Below, one piece after another: positions 27,155 through 36,039 of a DNA stretch of 64,000 nt. The DNA lies in NCBI RefSeq assembly GCF_903166585.1, contig NZ_CAESCM010000003.1:248001-312000 (forward strand), read 5' to 3'. Made by a program: the position numbers and the translations under genes. Within the stretch, counting starts at the first letter, position 1. Each line of letters begins with the position of its first letter. Source of the stretch: Pedobacter ghigonis (GTDB taxonomy: Bacteria; Bacteroidota; Bacteroidia; Sphingobacteriales; Sphingobacteriaceae). Under the pieces are notes generated by a model, which ran no database searches, had not been told where the DNA came from, and saw only the letters and a list, made by a program, of their open reading frames with translations.

Positions 27155-29889
27155 TATTCAAATAACCAATCTATGTCTTTTCCCCTGCCATCTAAACCAG
27201 CGTTAAAAATCCGCAGTTCCTGTTTATCATCAATAAAACCTAAAACCAAACAAGCCCCTTTGCCTAAAGTTAAGCTATGTGTTCCGGCTGCAAAAGCATA
27301 AGCGTGCACATTTACCGGAGGGAAACCATAAGGCACCAGGGCATTCGATATTTTAATTTCCGACTGACCATAATTATTGGCGCTTGCATCGGTTTCCAGC
27401 TGTGGTGGCGCAAGGAACTGAGAATTCTTCTGGTTGAAAAATCCTACCAGTAATTTTACCGGCACAGCTGTACTGAACTTAATTTCAGTTCCGTTTTTGA
27501 TTTGATCTGCTTTAGCCAGTTTAATGCCTTTTAAACCCAGCAATTCATCGGCAAGCTCTTTAATTTTAACGGTTGTGTCAGTAAAAACAACAGCACCTTT
27601 GGCTAAAATATAGCTTTCAGGGTGGTTTAAAATCTTTACATCAGCAGGTTTATAGGTTACCGTTTTAGCTGTTGCTCCTTGTTTAACCGATTTTAGCGAA
27701 TCGATACTATGTTTAAAATGGTTGAGCTCTTTGGTAAAAACCGGTAACATTTCGCGCCAGTGTATAAATGTTTTATCAACCCCGCGCATCGGGATTTTGC
27801 GTTGTTTGGTTTGCATGCTATTGGCATACAGGTAGCTTTTCTCGGTGCGTTTAACCAGTTCGGCATAATGTGTTACGCTTTTTTCGAGAAACGGAAGTGC
27901 CTGATCAAGGTCTGTAACACTGTTAGAATATTTATAACGTAAAATCCAGAGTGCCGCTTTTACCTTTTCGGCGTAAAAGTTCGCCATGGCATCGTAACAA
28001 TACATGTCGTTTTTAAGGCGGTTAAATTCTGCGGTATCTTTGCTTACCGTTGGTGCTGCATTTTGTATGGCGGTTAATGCTTTCTGACCATGCGCGACCA
28101 CTTCTTTAGCTATTTGTACAGGTGTTTCGCCAATGTGACCTTGCTTTCTCCATTCTTTTTCGGCGTAATCGATAATCATTTCGCCTTCAGGAGCTTCCGA
28201 TTCGTACATTAAGGTAAATACACCATAACGGAAAGGGTTAATTAATTGGGTCATCAACATGCCCAGTGTTAAGGTTTGGCGGTTTCCATCGGTGATGCCA
28301 TATCTGCGCAAGAGTTTGGGCGATATTTCTCCCGATTCTTCATAAGCATTTAATATTGCTTTGCCGCCAGTTAATGTGGTGCCATATTTATTGGCGAGTG
28401 CCTTACCCCAGTAATTAACTTCCTGGTTGCGGTCTCTTTGCGAATTCCATGCGTACCTGGCCCATTCTTTATACCAGATCCAGTCGCGGTCTACCTCCAG
28501 CAAGCGTCCTTTTACTTCGTCGGCAGTGTAAGGCCAGTCCCAATAGCTGGCTTGCGGGTACAAGTGTAAACCTTTAGCGCCATAAATTTTGTTCATGGCC
28601 TGCACCGATTTCTGAATAAAATCAGCCGAACCATATCTGAAAGGCTCTAAATTGGCCAGAATGTGTACGTTAGAGATGTTTACTGTACCGATTGAGGCCA
28701 GTTTACGGTTCAGCTCTGCCCAGGCACCGCGTGGTGTGTAGGTGGTTAAAGCTTCGCCGTTGAATTTATTTTCGGTGTACAGGTTTTTATATAGCGGTAA
28801 GGCAGCTTTCATTACGCTTGGGGCATCGGTATCGTGTGCGCGTAATACAATAGGTGGCTCTTCTTTTATGCCGGCAGCTTTTAATCCGTCTTTTACACCC
28901 GGGATAATGGTTTTGGTAAACCAATCGATATCATCCTGCCCCACGCCTTCCATAGCTTCGCCCAATGCAACCATTAAGCCTACATTTGGATATTTTTCTA
29001 CAAATGCTGCGATCGATTTTTGGGTATAATCGGCAATTAAGGGAATAATCGGACGGTTACGGTCCTGAGTTTTTAAACCATGTTTATCAGCAAATGGCTT
29101 TGGGATAATGATATTGTAAAACATCTGAATTACCCAAATACCCCGCTTATCGGCTTCGTGGGTTAAAAACCTGAAGATTTCCTCGTTCTTTTTAAGTGTG
29201 GCATCGTCTACTTCTACTGCGTAAGGATAGGCTTTCAGTCTCAATAAAGAAGAAAATGGATGGCCGTTCCAGAGATAAAGCGAATTGTAACGGTTTTCTA
29301 CCATCATGTCCAGATATTTAATCCACAAGGCTTTGTCGTAAAGCCAGGGGAAAGTTTCTGGTGTGTAGGGATATTCGTAAACATCGTGACCAGGAAGATA
29401 ATCGGGCTTTTGCAAGCCAATACAAGTTCCGCGGAGTACCATTTCTGGCTGATCGGAAATGGCTAGTGCAGTTGGTAATTTACCGGTTTCGTTAATTTTA
29501 TCGGCCAGTTCAATGCAACCATATAAGGTGCCCGATGCATCATGACCTGCTATATATAAGGTGCCACTTTTATCTGTATAAATGGTATAAGCTTCTTTTT
29601 TGGCATTGGCTATTTTGCTTTTTAAGGCAGCCGGAAGTTTGCTGGCCAAAACCGCATCAGTAAATATGCCGATGATGATACCTGGCCTGCTTGTAGCCTT
29701 TTGGCCTTGCGCTGTTATGCTTGCCTGATAACCAATTTTATTTAAAGCTTTTAAAACCTGCTCGGCGCCAAACTTTACCCTTACATGCGCAGTTGCTGGT
29801 ATTAATATATTTTTTTCGGTGCGACTTGCGGCACTTGAAAAAGAGATCGATAAAAAATAACAGGAAATAAAAATCAGAAAATTTCTCAT
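27154..29889 (-). CDS. GH67/GH20-like TIM-barrel glycosidase, specificity unknown
   Basis: A 911-residue secreted protein (signal peptide ending SSAA). Residues about 24-145 resemble the alpha-glucuronidase/hexosaminidase N-terminal alpha/beta domain (RPGIIIGIF, YTIYTDKSGTLYIAGHDASG, GTLYGCIELAD). A TIM barrel follows (RYNSLYLWNGHPFSSLL, HEADKRGIWVIQMFYN, LMVALGEAMEGVG, 'HLYPQASYWDWPYTADEV'), then helical and beta C-terminal parts. The domain order fits alpha-glucuronidase-like enzymes, and a uronic-acid target would match the neighbouring GH28. The acid pair cannot be assigned by eye. First gene of the glycosidase operon, divergent from the SDR operon. Confidence 0.7.
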   Translation of the reverse strand: MRNFLIFISCYFLSISFSSAASRTEKNILIPATAHVRVKFGAEQVLKALNKIGYQASITAQGQKATSRPGIIIGIFTDAVLASKLPAALKSKIANAKKEAYTIYTDKSGTLYIAGHDASGTLYGCIELADKINETGKLPTALAISDQPEMVLRGTCIGLQKPDYLPGHDVYEYPYTPETFPWLYDKALWIKYLDMMVENRYNSLYLWNGHPFSSLLRLKAYPYAVEVDDATLKKNEEIFRFLTHEADKRGIWVIQMFYNIIIPKPFADKHGLKTQDRNRPIIPLIADYTQKSIAAFVEKYPNVGLMVALGEAMEGVGQDDIDWFTKTIIPGVKDGLKAAGIKEEPPIVLRAHDTDAPSVMKAALPLYKNLYTENKFNGEALTTYTPRGAWAELNRKLASIGTVNISNVHILANLEPFRYGSADFIQKSVQAMNKIYGAKGLHLYPQASYWDWPYTADEVKGRLLEVDRDWIWYKEWARYAWNSQRDRNQEVNYWGKALANKYGTTLTGGKAILNAYEESGEISPKLLRRYGITDGNRQTLTLGMLMTQLINPFRYGVFTLMYESEAPEGEMIIDYAEKEWRKQGHIGETPVQIAKEVVAHGQKALTAIQNAAPTVSKDTAEFNRLKNDMYCYDAMANFYAEKVKAALWILRYKYSNSVTDLDQALPFLEKSVTHYAELVKRTEKSYLYANSMQTKQRKIPMRGVDKTFIHWREMLPVFTKELNHFKHSIDSLKSVKQGATAKTVTYKPADVKILNHPESYILAKGAVVFTDTTVKIKELADELLGLKGIKLAKADQIKNGTEIKFSTAVPVKLLVGFFNQKNSQFLAPPQLETDASANNYGQSEIKISNALVPYGFPPVNVHAYAFAAGTHSLTLGKGACLVLGFIDDKQELRIFNAGLDGRGKDIDWLFE

Positions 29890-30243
29890 GCAATTGGCTC
29901 TAATAACAAACCCTTAAACATTAGGATTTTGTGTAATATTCGGTTGTAATATTATTTAAATATAAAAATAATATTCAAATATAAGTAAATTAGCCTTTGG
30001 CTTTTGTAAAATTTATGCAAGGTAAAGCCCTTTTAAAGGTTTATGGCAGGTATGACAATATCTGTTAATATTTAGACAAGAAGATAAAATTTTTAATCAA
30101 CAATATTTATTTTATTTGTAGTCGTATTCTAATCAATTATAACATTAAGTCCGTTTTTTAGGCGCTGGTAAGCTCAATTTATAATTTAAGAATGCCAAAT
30201 CAAAATACGTATATTACATTATCAATCAATTTAAACAACAAAC
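29890..30243. promoter_or_regulatory. Divergent promoter region between glycosidase and fucose-catabolic operons
   Basis: A 354-bp very AT-rich gap between two divergent operons, so it must hold both promoters. The only box-like match I see is TATATTTG on the minus strand (29976-29983) without a matching -33 TTTG. No hairpin or gene is visible. Confidence 0.5.
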
Positions 30244-31008
30244 ATGTTTTCACTCAAAAATAAAAGAGCAGTAGTTACAGGCGGCGGAAGTGGAATTGGC
30301 AGGGCTATTGCAACTATTCTGGCCAAACAGGATGCTGAAGTACATATCATCGAACTAGGTACAGCACAGGCACAAGATACACTTGATGAAATTAAGGCTG
30401 CCGGCAAACAAGCTTTTAGTTATGCCTGCGATGTTTCAGACCACCAGGCGGTTAAAGCTGTTTTTGAACAGATTGGAAGCATAAATATTTTAGTAAATAA
30501 TGCCGGTATTGCACATATTGGTAAAGCCGATACCACTGAAGAAAGCGATTTTGACCGCGTAATGCGCGTAAATGTTAAAGGTGTTTACAATTGTTTGTAT
30601 GCTGCTATTCCGCAAATCCGTTTGGCTGGCGGTGGCGTTATCATTAATATGGCTTCAATTGCAGCACTAATTGGTTTGCCCGATCGTTTTGCTTACAGCA
30701 CGGCAAAAGGTGCAGTAAAAGCCATGACCATGAGCGTAGCGAAAGACTATATCGGCGAAAACATCAGGTGTAATTCAATTTCTCCGGCAAGGGTACATAC
30801 GCCCTTTGTAGATGGCTTTTTACAGAAAAACTATCCGGATAACATCCCCGAAATGTTCGAGAAATTATCTAAAACACAACCTATCGGCCGTATGGCTAAA
30901 CCTGAAGAAATTGGCGCGCTTGCTTTATATTTGTGTAGCGACGAAGCTTCGTTTATTACCGGCTGCGATTACCCGATTGACGGTGGATTTACGACCCTGA
31001 ACAATTAA
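30244..31008 (+). CDS. Short-chain dehydrogenase/reductase, likely 2-keto-3-deoxy-L-fuconate or L-fucose dehydrogenase
   Basis: Cytoplasmic NAD(P)-dependent oxidoreductase of 254 residues. It has the Rossmann motif TGGGSGIG, NNAG, the catalytic Ser in NMASIAA, and Y151-x-x-x-K155 in YSTAK. The C-terminus SFITGCDYPIDGG is typical of classical SDRs. In characterised L-fucose oxidative pathways an SDR of this size oxidises 2-keto-3-deoxy-L-fuconate to the 2,4-diketo acid, which the FAH-family neighbour hydrolyses. It is the first gene of the 30244-33063 operon (35 bp to the next). L-fucose dehydrogenase activity is an alternative, since no separate gene for that step is visible. Confidence 0.88.
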   Translation: MFSLKNKRAVVTGGGSGIGRAIATILAKQDAEVHIIELGTAQAQDTLDEIKAAGKQAFSYACDVSDHQAVKAVFEQIGSINILVNNAGIAHIGKADTTEESDFDRVMRVNVKGVYNCLYAAIPQIRLAGGGVIINMASIAALIGLPDRFAYSTAKGAVKAMTMSVAKDYIGENIRCNSISPARVHTPFVDGFLQKNYPDNIPEMFEKLSKTQPIGRMAKPEEIGALALYLCSDEASFITGCDYPIDGGFTTLNN

Positions 31009-31043
31009 TACCCTATTTTAAATACAATAAAGAACCTTTTAAC

Positions 31044-31898
31044 ATGAAATTAATAAGATTTGGCGAAGCAGGAGCAGAAAAACCAGGAGTAATTATCAAC
31101 GATAACTATTTCGATGTATCTGCCTTGGTTAGTGATTATAACGAAGAGTTTTTTGGTGGCGATGGCCTTGAAAAATTAAAATCAGCTATTGCATCGGCTG
31201 ATTTACCACAGGTAGATAAAGGTGTGCGCTTAGGTCCTGCTTTGGCACGTCCCTCTAAAATTATCTGTGTTGGTTTAAATTACAAAGACCATGCGGCAGA
31301 AACTAATGCCCCTATTCCAGCCGAACCCATTTTATTCTTCAAAGCCACCAGCGCTATTGTAGGCCCGAATGATGATTTGGTGATCCCTAAAAACAGTAAA
31401 AAAACAGATTGGGAAGTAGAATTAGCTATTGTTATTGGTAAAAAAGCCAGTTACGTATCAGAAGAAAATGCCTTAGATCATATTGCTGGTTATGTATTGC
31501 ACAACGATTACAGCGAGCGCGAATTCCAGCTGGAGCGTAACGGACAGTGGGTAAAAGGAAAAAGCGCCGATACCTTTGCACCAATCGGGCCATTTATTGC
31601 TACACAGGATGAAATTGCTGATGTACACAACTTACGTTTGTGGTTAACCGTTAACGGCAAAACTTTACAGGATGGAAATACCTCGAACCTGATTTTCAAT
31701 GTGCCGTTTATGATTGCTTATATCAGTCAGTTCATGACTCTTTTACCTGGCGATGTAATTACTACAGGTACACCTGCTGGTGTAGGTTTAGGACAAAAAC
31801 CTGAGCCATGGTACTTAAAAGCAGGCGATGTAGTGGAATTGGGTATTGATGGCCTGGGTACAAGTAAACAGACTGTTAAAGCTTACAGCGAAAACTAA
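31044..31898 (+). CDS. Fumarylacetoacetate hydrolase-family protein, likely 2,4-diketo-3-deoxy-L-fuconate hydrolase
   Basis: Mg2+-dependent C-C hydrolase of 284 residues. The FAH core starts at 'KIICVGLNYKDHAAETNAPI' and has the metal-binding acids in TDWEVELAIVIG and the HNDYSER segment, ending with TGTPAGVGLG, all standard for the family. In the non-phosphorylative L-fucose pathway the enzyme splits the diketo acid into pyruvate and L-lactate, which fits the lactate-dehydrogenase-type gene downstream. It lies between the SDR and mutarotase genes; the next ATG is 2 bp after its stop, indicating translational coupling. Family certain, substrate inferred from the gene set. Confidence 0.9.
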   Translation: MKLIRFGEAGAEKPGVIINDNYFDVSALVSDYNEEFFGGDGLEKLKSAIASADLPQVDKGVRLGPALARPSKIICVGLNYKDHAAETNAPIPAEPILFFKATSAIVGPNDDLVIPKNSKKTDWEVELAIVIGKKASYVSEENALDHIAGYVLHNDYSEREFQLERNGQWVKGKSADTFAPIGPFIATQDEIADVHNLRLWLTVNGKTLQDGNTSNLIFNVPFMIAYISQFMTLLPGDVITTGTPAGVGLGQKPEPWYLKAGDVVELGIDGLGTSKQTVKAYSEN

Positions 31899-31899
31899 T

Positions 31900-32229
31900 A
31901 TGAAGAGATATTGCCTGGCGCTCGATCTGGTTGATGATGAGCAGCTTATTGCAGAATATAAGCAATATCACCAATCGGTTTGGCCTGAAATTAAAGAAAG
32001 CATTATTGCTTCCGGGATCGAAAACCTCGATATATATTTAACGGGTAACCGGTTATTTATGATTATGGAGGTAAACGAAAGCTTTTCCTTCGAAGAAAAA
32101 GGAAAGGCCGATTTAGCCAACCCCAAAGTGCAGGAATGGGAAACTTTGATGTGGAAATTCCAGCAGGCATTGCCAGGTGCCAAACCGGGCGAAAAATGGA
32201 TCTTAATGGATCAGATATTTAAACTTTAG
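31900..32229 (+). CDS. L-rhamnose mutarotase-family protein (L-fucose/L-rhamnose anomer conversion)
   Basis: Small cytoplasmic mutarotase of 109 residues, matching the roughly 104 of RhaM. The N-terminus is KRYCLALDLVDD; the central YKQYHQSVWPEI carries the conserved His and Trp, and 'LFMIMEVNESFSFEE' and EWETLMWKFQQALP follow. The start is set at 31900, 2 bp after the previous stop, because family members begin at this point; an upstream in-frame ATG would overlap the FAH gene. It would speed conversion between sugar anomers so that the dehydrogenase or isomerase can use them. Confidence 0.9.
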   Translation: MKRYCLALDLVDDEQLIAEYKQYHQSVWPEIKESIIASGIENLDIYLTGNRLFMIMEVNESFSFEEKGKADLANPKVQEWETLMWKFQQALPGAKPGEKWILMDQIFKL

Positions 32230-32241
32230 TGCTTTTACAAT

Positions 32242-33063
32242 ATGATTGATACCCACGTACACTTTTGGAATTTCGACCCGGTTAGAGATAACTGGATTAA
32301 TGAGGATATGCAAACCATCCGTAAAGATTTTTCTCCTAAAAACCTCTTAAGGGTGTATAGCGATTTGAATATTACCGGATGTGTTGCAGTGCAGGCCAGT
32401 CAATCGGAAGAAGAAAACGATTTTCTTTTAACCCTGGCCGGACAGAACGAAATTATAAAAGGCATTGTAGGCTGGGTTGATTTGTTAAACCCTGATCTTG
32501 ACGAGCGATTAAGCTACTGGAACAATCATAAAACCATTAAGGGCTGGAGGCACATCCTGCAGGCTGAGAATCGAGATTTTATCCTCAATCCAGCTTTTAT
32601 TGCTGGTGTTAAACAGTTAAAAAAATACAATTATACATACGATTTGTTGTGTTATCACGACCAGTTGGAAGCCATTATACAAATGGTTGATCAAATTCCC
32701 GATCAGCCATTTGTATTGGATCATTGTGGCAAGCCAGATGTAAAAAGTCAGGATTTGAAATTGTGGGCTGAAAACATTAAAACTTTAGCTGCAAACCCCA
32801 ATGTGCAATGTAAAGTATCGGGTTTGTTAACTGAAGCAGACTGGAAAAACTGGACAGAGCAAGAACTGTTTAACGCCTTTGACGTAATATTTGAGCATTT
32901 TGGCCCTGAACGCGTAATGTATGGCAGCGACTGGCCGGTAATGTTACTCAGCAGGCCTTACGAGGATTGGTTTAATTTAGTAAATAAATATACCGAACGT
33001 TTCACTGTTGCAAAAAGAAGATTGATCTTTTCTGATAACGCGAAGGTTTTTTATAGTCTTTAA
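32242..33063 (+). CDS. Amidohydrolase-2 family lactonase, likely L-fucono-1,5-lactonase
   Basis: TIM-barrel metal hydrolase of 273 residues. It has the N-terminal H5-V-H7 metal pair in DTHVHFWNFD, a conserved His in VLDHCGKPDV and the catalytic Asp in MYGSDWPVM, all hallmarks of the COG3618 lactonase group. The known role in fucose or rhamnose oxidation is opening the sugar lactone to the aldonate (fuconate). It begins 12 bp after the mutarotase stop, so it belongs to the same operon. The product would be L-fuconate, yet no dehydratase to process it is in the window. Confidence 0.88.
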   Translation: MIDTHVHFWNFDPVRDNWINEDMQTIRKDFSPKNLLRVYSDLNITGCVAVQASQSEEENDFLLTLAGQNEIIKGIVGWVDLLNPDLDERLSYWNNHKTIKGWRHILQAENRDFILNPAFIAGVKQLKKYNYTYDLLCYHDQLEAIIQMVDQIPDQPFVLDHCGKPDVKSQDLKLWAENIKTLAANPNVQCKVSGLLTEADWKNWTEQELFNAFDVIFEHFGPERVMYGSDWPVMLLSRPYEDWFNLVNKYTERFTVAKRRLIFSDNAKVFYSL

Positions 33064-33211
33064 AGACTGTTTTTAAGCCCCGTGTGGCTATTACCTGGCG
33101 CTTAAATTCTCCAGAAACCAAACATGGCCGATAGTGCAGGATGGAGATTAGAATATATAGTGTTAGTTTTCGGTTTTTAACACCCCTGCGGCCAAGACAA
33201 TAAATTTAATA

Positions 33212-34375
33212 ATGAGCAAAAAAATTACCTTTCCTTATCACTCTCAATATCCTTCGGTAGCTGACCTTAGAAGTAAAGCAAAAAGAAGAATACCAAAATT
33301 TGCATTCGATTATCTGGAAGGCGGCTGTAACGAAGGGCTAAATCTGGTCCGTAATGAAACTGATTTCGATAATATATATTTAAAACCTAACTATTTACGT
33401 GTTGGTGGAGATATTGATATGTCGGTTGAGCTTTTTGGCCGCAAATACAGTGCTCCTTTCGGTATTTCTCCTATCGGTTTGCAAGGCTTAATGTGGCCCA
33501 ATGCGCCCGAAATTCTAGCTAAGGCGGCAGCTAAACACGATATCCCCTATACATTGAGTACGGTATCGACCAGTAGTATCGAACGGATTGCTGAAGTTTC
33601 GGAAGGAAAAGCCTGGTTTCAGCTTTACCACCCTACTGAAAATAAACTTAGGGATGATATTTTATCACGCTTAAAAGCAGTTGAATGTCCGGTTTTGGTT
33701 GTGCTGGTAGATGTACCTGCCTTCGGATTAAGGTATAAAGAAATTAAAAGTGGCCTTTCAATACCACCTAAAATGTCGGTAAATAACATCTTACAGGCAT
33801 TTGCAAGACCATTATGGGGTATAAAAACACTACAGCATGGTATCCCCTCTTTTGCCACCTTAAAACCTTATATGGAAAAAGGGATGGACATGTCGCAGCT
33901 CGGACAGTTTATGAACAGAACGTTTACAGGCAAGGTGGATATAGAAAAGGTTTCGGCCATCCGCGAAATTTGGAAAGGACCTTTGGTATTAAAGGGTATA
34001 GCTACCGATGAAGATATGCAGGCAGCTATACAGATTGGTGTTGATGGAGTTATTGTTTCGAATCATGGTGGCCGTCAAATTGATGCGGGCGAATCATCGA
34101 TTAACTCTTTAATTAAACTCGCCGGCAATGAAGCCTATAAATCAAAACTCAAGATTATGCTGGATGGAGGAATCCGTTCAGGGGTTGATTTGGCCAGGGC
34201 ACATGCAGTAGGTTCTGAATTCAACTTTATGGGCCGCCCGTTTATGTATGGCGTTGGAGCATTGGGTAATGAAGGTGGAGACCATACCATCAATATGTTT
34301 AAAACCCATTTATATCAGATTATGCAACAGCTCACGATCGAAAAAATTTCGCAATTCCCCGAAAGGTTATTGTAA
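33212..34375 (+). CDS. lldD: FMN-dependent alpha-hydroxy-acid dehydrogenase (L-lactate dehydrogenase type)
   Basis: Flavoenzyme of 387 residues oxidising L-lactate or a related 2-hydroxy acid to the keto acid, usually membrane-associated and quinone-linked. It contains the catalytic His in SNHGGRQ (H285, with R288), the LDGGIRSG phosphate-binding loop, LYHPTENK and the N-terminal RIPKFAFDYLEGG. It lies 148 bp after the lactonase, so it may have its own promoter or read-through. L-lactate is the expected end product of the diketo-fuconate route, making this a sensible last step. Symbol given by family; substrate not proven. Confidence 0.87.
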   Translation: MSKKITFPYHSQYPSVADLRSKAKRRIPKFAFDYLEGGCNEGLNLVRNETDFDNIYLKPNYLRVGGDIDMSVELFGRKYSAPFGISPIGLQGLMWPNAPEILAKAAAKHDIPYTLSTVSTSSIERIAEVSEGKAWFQLYHPTENKLRDDILSRLKAVECPVLVVLVDVPAFGLRYKEIKSGLSIPPKMSVNNILQAFARPLWGIKTLQHGIPSFATLKPYMEKGMDMSQLGQFMNRTFTGKVDIEKVSAIREIWKGPLVLKGIATDEDMQAAIQIGVDGVIVSNHGGRQIDAGESSINSLIKLAGNEAYKSKLKIMLDGGIRSGVDLARAHAVGSEFNFMGRPFMYGVGALGNEGGDHTINMFKTHLYQIMQQLTIEKISQFPERLL

Positions 34376-34687
34376 TTTAAGCGAGATATCTCTTTGCACG
34401 ATCGTCATTGCCAGCTTGACTGGCAATCTTTTCTTACTAGTTGGTGTCGCATCAGCCAGTTCATAGCGTTTTTGCATGATCAGTGCTAGTTCATCCCCCT
34501 GCCCCCTTCAAAAGGGGGGCGAGATAGGCTACTTGATTAGCTCTAAGAATCATGCTATTCCGTCATTATCCGTGCTTCCGTGGCAAAAAGCCTTACGCAT
34601 AAAAAGACCTCACAGATTTCTAAAACCTGTGAGGTCTATCCAGTGTTTCGGTCGGTGAGACACCAACCGATAGATGAAACAGTTAAC
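34376..34687. repeat. Intergenic gap with several palindromes between convergent genes
   Basis: A 312-bp gap. It holds ATTGCCAG...CTGGCAAT near 34406-34426, a CCCCCTT/AAGGGGG hairpin near 34501-34520 and the larger palindrome at 34605-34637. The string CTTTGCACGATC also occurs near 50568, marking dispersed repeat material. No gene is believable. Confidence 0.55.
34605..34637. terminator. Palindrome between convergent lldD and galM genes
   Basis: Arms AGACCTCACAGATTT and AAACCTGTGAGGTCT pair over 15 bp with one G-T-type mismatch and a short loop. It resembles the palindrome at 14662-14694 in sequence style and in its convergent-gene position, so it may act as a bidirectional terminator. Confidence 0.6.
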
Positions 34688-35839
34688 CTATTTCGAGAAC
34701 TTATAAGTTGTACTGGTCTTATACGTTTCGCCCGGTTTAAGTACCGTAGATGCAAAATTCGCGTGGTTTGGTGCATCAGGGAAGTGTTGCGTTTCTAAAC
34801 AGAATGCCGAACGGTGAGGGTAAGATTTACCACCTTTACCATCTTTATCAGCGCCCGTTAAAAAATTACCACTGTAAAACTGTAATCCAGGCTCTGTTGT
34901 AATCACCGATAACACAATACCTGTTTTAGTGCTTTTAACAACCGCTACCGGTGCTTTACCATCGTGATGGGTTAATGCAAAGTTATGGTCGTAACCTTTA
35001 CCAAATTTTAATTGCTCGTCGTTATCGCCAATTTGTTTGCCAATCAATTTACTTTTGTTAAAATCGAAAGCAGTACCTGCAACAGGTTGTAATTTACCGG
35101 TTGGAATCAAGGTAGAATCTACCGGCGTATAAGCGCTGGCATCAATCATTAATTCGTGATCTAAAATGGTGCTGTCGCCTTCGCCGTTTAGGTTAAAGTA
35201 AGCGTGGTTGGTTAAGTTTACAATAGTGGTTTTATCTGTAGTGGCTACATAGTCGATTTGCAGGGCATTATCGTCGGTTAGCGTATAAGTAACCTTAACG
35301 TCCAGTTTACCCGGATAACCAGCTTCCCCATCCTGAGAAACATAGCTCAGTTCCAGTTTGGTACTGTCTACTTGCTTCGCTTCCCACACTTTGCCAAAAA
35401 AACCATCGGTACCACCGTGCAAGGTGTTTACACCATCATTAAGCTGCAATTGATATTCCTTTCCATCTAAAGCAAATTTACCTTTGCCAATCCGGTTTCC
35501 GTATCTGCCAATCAGCGCGCCAAAAAACGGTTCGCCTTTTTTACGGTAAGCCCCGATGCTATCGTAACCCAATACTACATCAGTTAATTTATTGTTTTTA
35601 TCGGGTACCAGTAACGAAACCACCCTGCCTCCGTAATTGCTAATCGAAACCGAAGCCCCCTGCTTATTTTTTAATGTGTAAAGTTTAACGGCTTTGCCAT
35701 CAATGGTAGTCTGGTATTTTAACGAATCGTTTTGGGCACCGGCTTCGGCTGCTTTATTCGATTTGGTATTGCACGAAGTAATAACCAGCGCTACACACAA
35801 GGTAGCCAGCGGCAAAGCCTTTAAGAATGTTTTTTTCAT
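34688..35839 (-). CDS. galM: Aldose 1-epimerase (galactose mutarotase) lipoprotein
   Basis: Mutarotase of about 383 residues that interconverts alpha and beta anomers of galactose or glucose. The start is set at 35839 (MKKTFLKALPLATL) because a signal peptide and lipobox (VITSCN) follow directly; an ATG 60 bp upstream would add an unlikely leader. Motifs include SNYGGRVVSLLVPDK, 'FFGALIGRYGNRIGKGKF', LHGGTDGFFGKVW, NLTNHAYFNLNGEG and the catalytic-Glu region SAFCLETQHFPDAPN. The lipid anchor puts it in the periplasm or on the surface, acting on sugars released there. It stands alone, divergent from the HAD gene. Confidence 0.92.
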   Translation of the reverse strand: MKKTFLKALPLATLCVALVITSCNTKSNKAAEAGAQNDSLKYQTTIDGKAVKLYTLKNKQGASVSISNYGGRVVSLLVPDKNNKLTDVVLGYDSIGAYRKKGEPFFGALIGRYGNRIGKGKFALDGKEYQLQLNDGVNTLHGGTDGFFGKVWEAKQVDSTKLELSYVSQDGEAGYPGKLDVKVTYTLTDDNALQIDYVATTDKTTIVNLTNHAYFNLNGEGDSTILDHELMIDASAYTPVDSTLIPTGKLQPVAGTAFDFNKSKLIGKQIGDNDEQLKFGKGYDHNFALTHHDGKAPVAVVKSTKTGIVLSVITTEPGLQFYSGNFLTGADKDGKGGKSYPHRSAFCLETQHFPDAPNHANFASTVLKPGETYKTSTTYKFSK

Positions 35840-35953
35840 CTTTATTATTGGTTTTAGGGTGATGAAGCATTCGTGATTTGTACAGATTAAAACCCGCATG
35901 CTTTCATATAGATTTATTTTTGGTTAACGCTAAAGTAGTAAAAAAATAATTAA

Positions 35954-35966
35954 CGTTAAGTTAACG
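35954..35966. promoter_or_regulatory. CGTTAA-G-TTAACG palindrome in a divergent promoter region
   Basis: A perfect 6-bp inverted repeat with a single central base between galM (minus) and the HAD-Nudix operon (plus). Its place fits an operator, possibly for the Nudix-type regulator encoded nearby. This is positional inference only. Confidence 0.35.
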
Positions 35967-36039
35967 ATTATAATATTATTTCTCTTAATATTGATCATCA
36001 TTCCCTACATCAAAAAAAATCACATAATTTAGCAAGAAT

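Noticed and set aside
29976..29983. TATATTTG as a promoter for the glycosidase operon
   Set aside because: No -33 box lies 19-21 bp away, and the region is so AT-rich that the match is weak evidence.
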